Source: Halieaceae bacterium
GTDB lineage: Bacteria; Pseudomonadota; Gammaproteobacteria; Pseudomonadales; Halieaceae
Reading direction: 5' to 3'
DNA: 5,957 nucleotides
NCBI GenBank assembly: GCA_011523115.1
Contig: WTHO01000187.1
Location: forward strand, 1 to 5,957
Below are positions 5,400 to 5,957 of this stretch, piece by piece (the stretch's first letter is position 1; the number at the start of each line of letters is the position of its first letter). The notes below the pieces were generated by a model. It was not told the origin of the DNA. It saw only the letters and a program-made list of their open reading frames with translations, and searched no databases. A program made the position numbers and the translations under genes.

Positions 5400-5543
5400 A
5401 TGCAACCTGACACTGGCGCGATCTCTCTTTTGATGCTCGCCGCAGCGCTACTCATCGGCGTACTGGGCGTCAGCGAGCGGGCGCTTTCTCACACGAATTC
5501 GGTCGAGCTGCGCTACGCCGAGTGGCAACAGCCCGCGGATTAA
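5400..5543 (+). CDS. Unrecognised 47-residue single-segment membrane protein
   Basis: I do not recognise this protein. A short acidic start (MQPDTG) leads into one transmembrane segment, AISLLMLAAALLIGVLGVS (7-25), followed by a hydrophilic tail of about 22 residues (SERALSH... then RYAEWQQPAD) with mixed charge and one Trp. With few positive charges before the helix and R27 after it, the tail is more likely cytoplasmic, though this is a weak inference from the positive-inside rule. ATG 5400 is set by an excellent SD (5385-5391). The gene ends 115 bp before cysC. Together with the 34-residue protein it forms a compact pair of single-helix proteins that may assemble with each other or with a larger membrane partner such as the upstream permease. 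No homology is claimed. Confidence 0.65.
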   Translation: MQPDTGAISLLMLAAALLIGVLGVSERALSHTNSVELRYAEWQQPAD

Positions 5544-5602
5544 GACGTCCAACCACGCCATTCCGCGCGACGCGTGAACCACGCTGTCTACCTCATTAAC
5601 GC

Positions 5603-5631
5603 TTTCGTGAGTCTGCTCTCGCGCGTAGAAT
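5603..5631 (+). promoter_or_regulatory. Putative sigma-70 promoter for cysC
   Basis: TAGAAT (5626-5631) matches the -10 consensus at five of six positions. With 17-bp spacing the -35 hexamer is TTTCGT (5603-5608), which is weak. Transcription would start near 5638, giving a leader of about 20 bases that includes the cysC SD (GCGAGGA, 5644-5650). This suggests cysC can be transcribed independently of the genes upstream. Confidence 0.5.
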
Positions 5632-5658
5632 GCCGCCTCCGCAGCGAGGACTCACACC

Positions 5659-5957
5659 ATGAGCGAGCAAAAAGCCACCAACGTGCATTGGCACGGCGGT
5701 GAGATCAACCGCCCCGAACGTGCCCAACTGCTGGGGCACGGTGGCGCCACCCTGTGGTTTACCGGCCTGTCAGGCTCGGGTAAGAGCACCATTGCTGTTG
5801 CACTCGAGCAGGCGCTGTACCAGCGCGGCGTGCTCGTTTACCGGCTTGATGGCGACAATATCCGCTTGGGCATTAACAAGAACCTCGGCTTTAGCGCTGA
5901 GGACCGCGCCGAAAACATTCGCCGTGTGGGTGAGGTCTCCAAATTATTTGTTGATGG
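5659..5957 (+). CDS. cysC: Adenylylsulfate (APS) kinase CysC, N-terminal part
   Basis: The first 99 codons of APS kinase, open to the window end. The enzyme phosphorylates adenosine 5'-phosphosulfate with ATP to PAPS, in cytoplasmic sulfate activation for reduction or sulfonation. Motifs are the Walker A loop GLSGSGKS (36-43), LDGDNIR (63-69), LGFS (76-79) and DRAENIRR (82-89), where R83 and N86 correspond to APS-contacting positions of the family. The usual His in DNVRHGL is Leu here (RLGI, 69-72), a common kind of family variation. The start ATG 5659 has GCGAGGA (5644-5650) eight bases upstream. The N-terminus begins directly with the kinase leader, so it is not a C-terminal CysN fusion. 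A sulfate-activation gene next to an SLC13-type permease is consistent with sulfate uptake by the latter. Assignment is secure despite truncation (typical length about 200 residues). Confidence 0.95.
   Translation, partial: MSEQKATNVHWHGGEINRPERAQLLGHGGATLWFTGLSGSGKSTIAVALEQALYQRGVLVYRLDGDNIRLGINKNLGFSAEDRAENIRRVGEVSKLFVD

Overview
The window reads as a gene-dense stretch of a free-living, probably marine, gammaproteobacterial chromosome. This placement is inferred from the moderately high GC content, the gene families present, and strong Shine-Dalgarno (SD) sites; no phylogenetic marker was available. No tRNA, rRNA, CRISPR array, integrase or insertion sequence is visible.

Positions 1-3138 hold a catabolic or biosynthetic oxidation locus arranged divergently. 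On the minus strand a VOC-fold (glyoxalase/methylmalonyl-CoA epimerase-like) protein (458-991) is followed by a translationally coupled SnoaL/NTF2-like protein (1-448, C-terminus cut off by the window edge). On the plus strand, starting only 36 bp away, a classical short-chain dehydrogenase (1028-1765) is followed by the large subunit of a Rieske non-heme iron oxygenase (1795-3138). An oxygenase, a dehydrogenase, a VOC protein and an NTF2-fold protein would fit stepwise oxidation of an aromatic, alicyclic or steroid-like compound. The substrate cannot be read from the sequence, and no ferredoxin or reductase for the oxygenase is encoded here.

Positions 3152-4927 encode a 591-residue SLC13/ArsB-NhaD-type permease with two RCK_C (TrkA_C) domains between its membrane halves. 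It begins 13 bp after the oxygenase, as if in the same operon. On its other side lies cysC (APS kinase, from 5659, truncated by the window end), a neighbour that suggests sulfate uptake instead. The permease may therefore import either the oxygenase substrate or sulfate.

Positions 4928-5658 are the least ordinary part. A 354-bp gene-free stretch carries three tandem 11-bp repeats (4968-5000), two adjacent potential hairpins (5144-5172), a 14-bp dyad (5213-5226) and a perfect 16-bp tandem duplication containing four ACATCG hexamers (5231-5262). Directly after these come two very small genes, of 34 and 47 codons, each with a good SD and each encoding one hydrophobic segment. The second SD overlaps the first stop codon. 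I do not recognise either protein. This possible micro-operon with its own regulatory region is the best candidate here for something undescribed. A plausible promoter and SD then lead into cysC.
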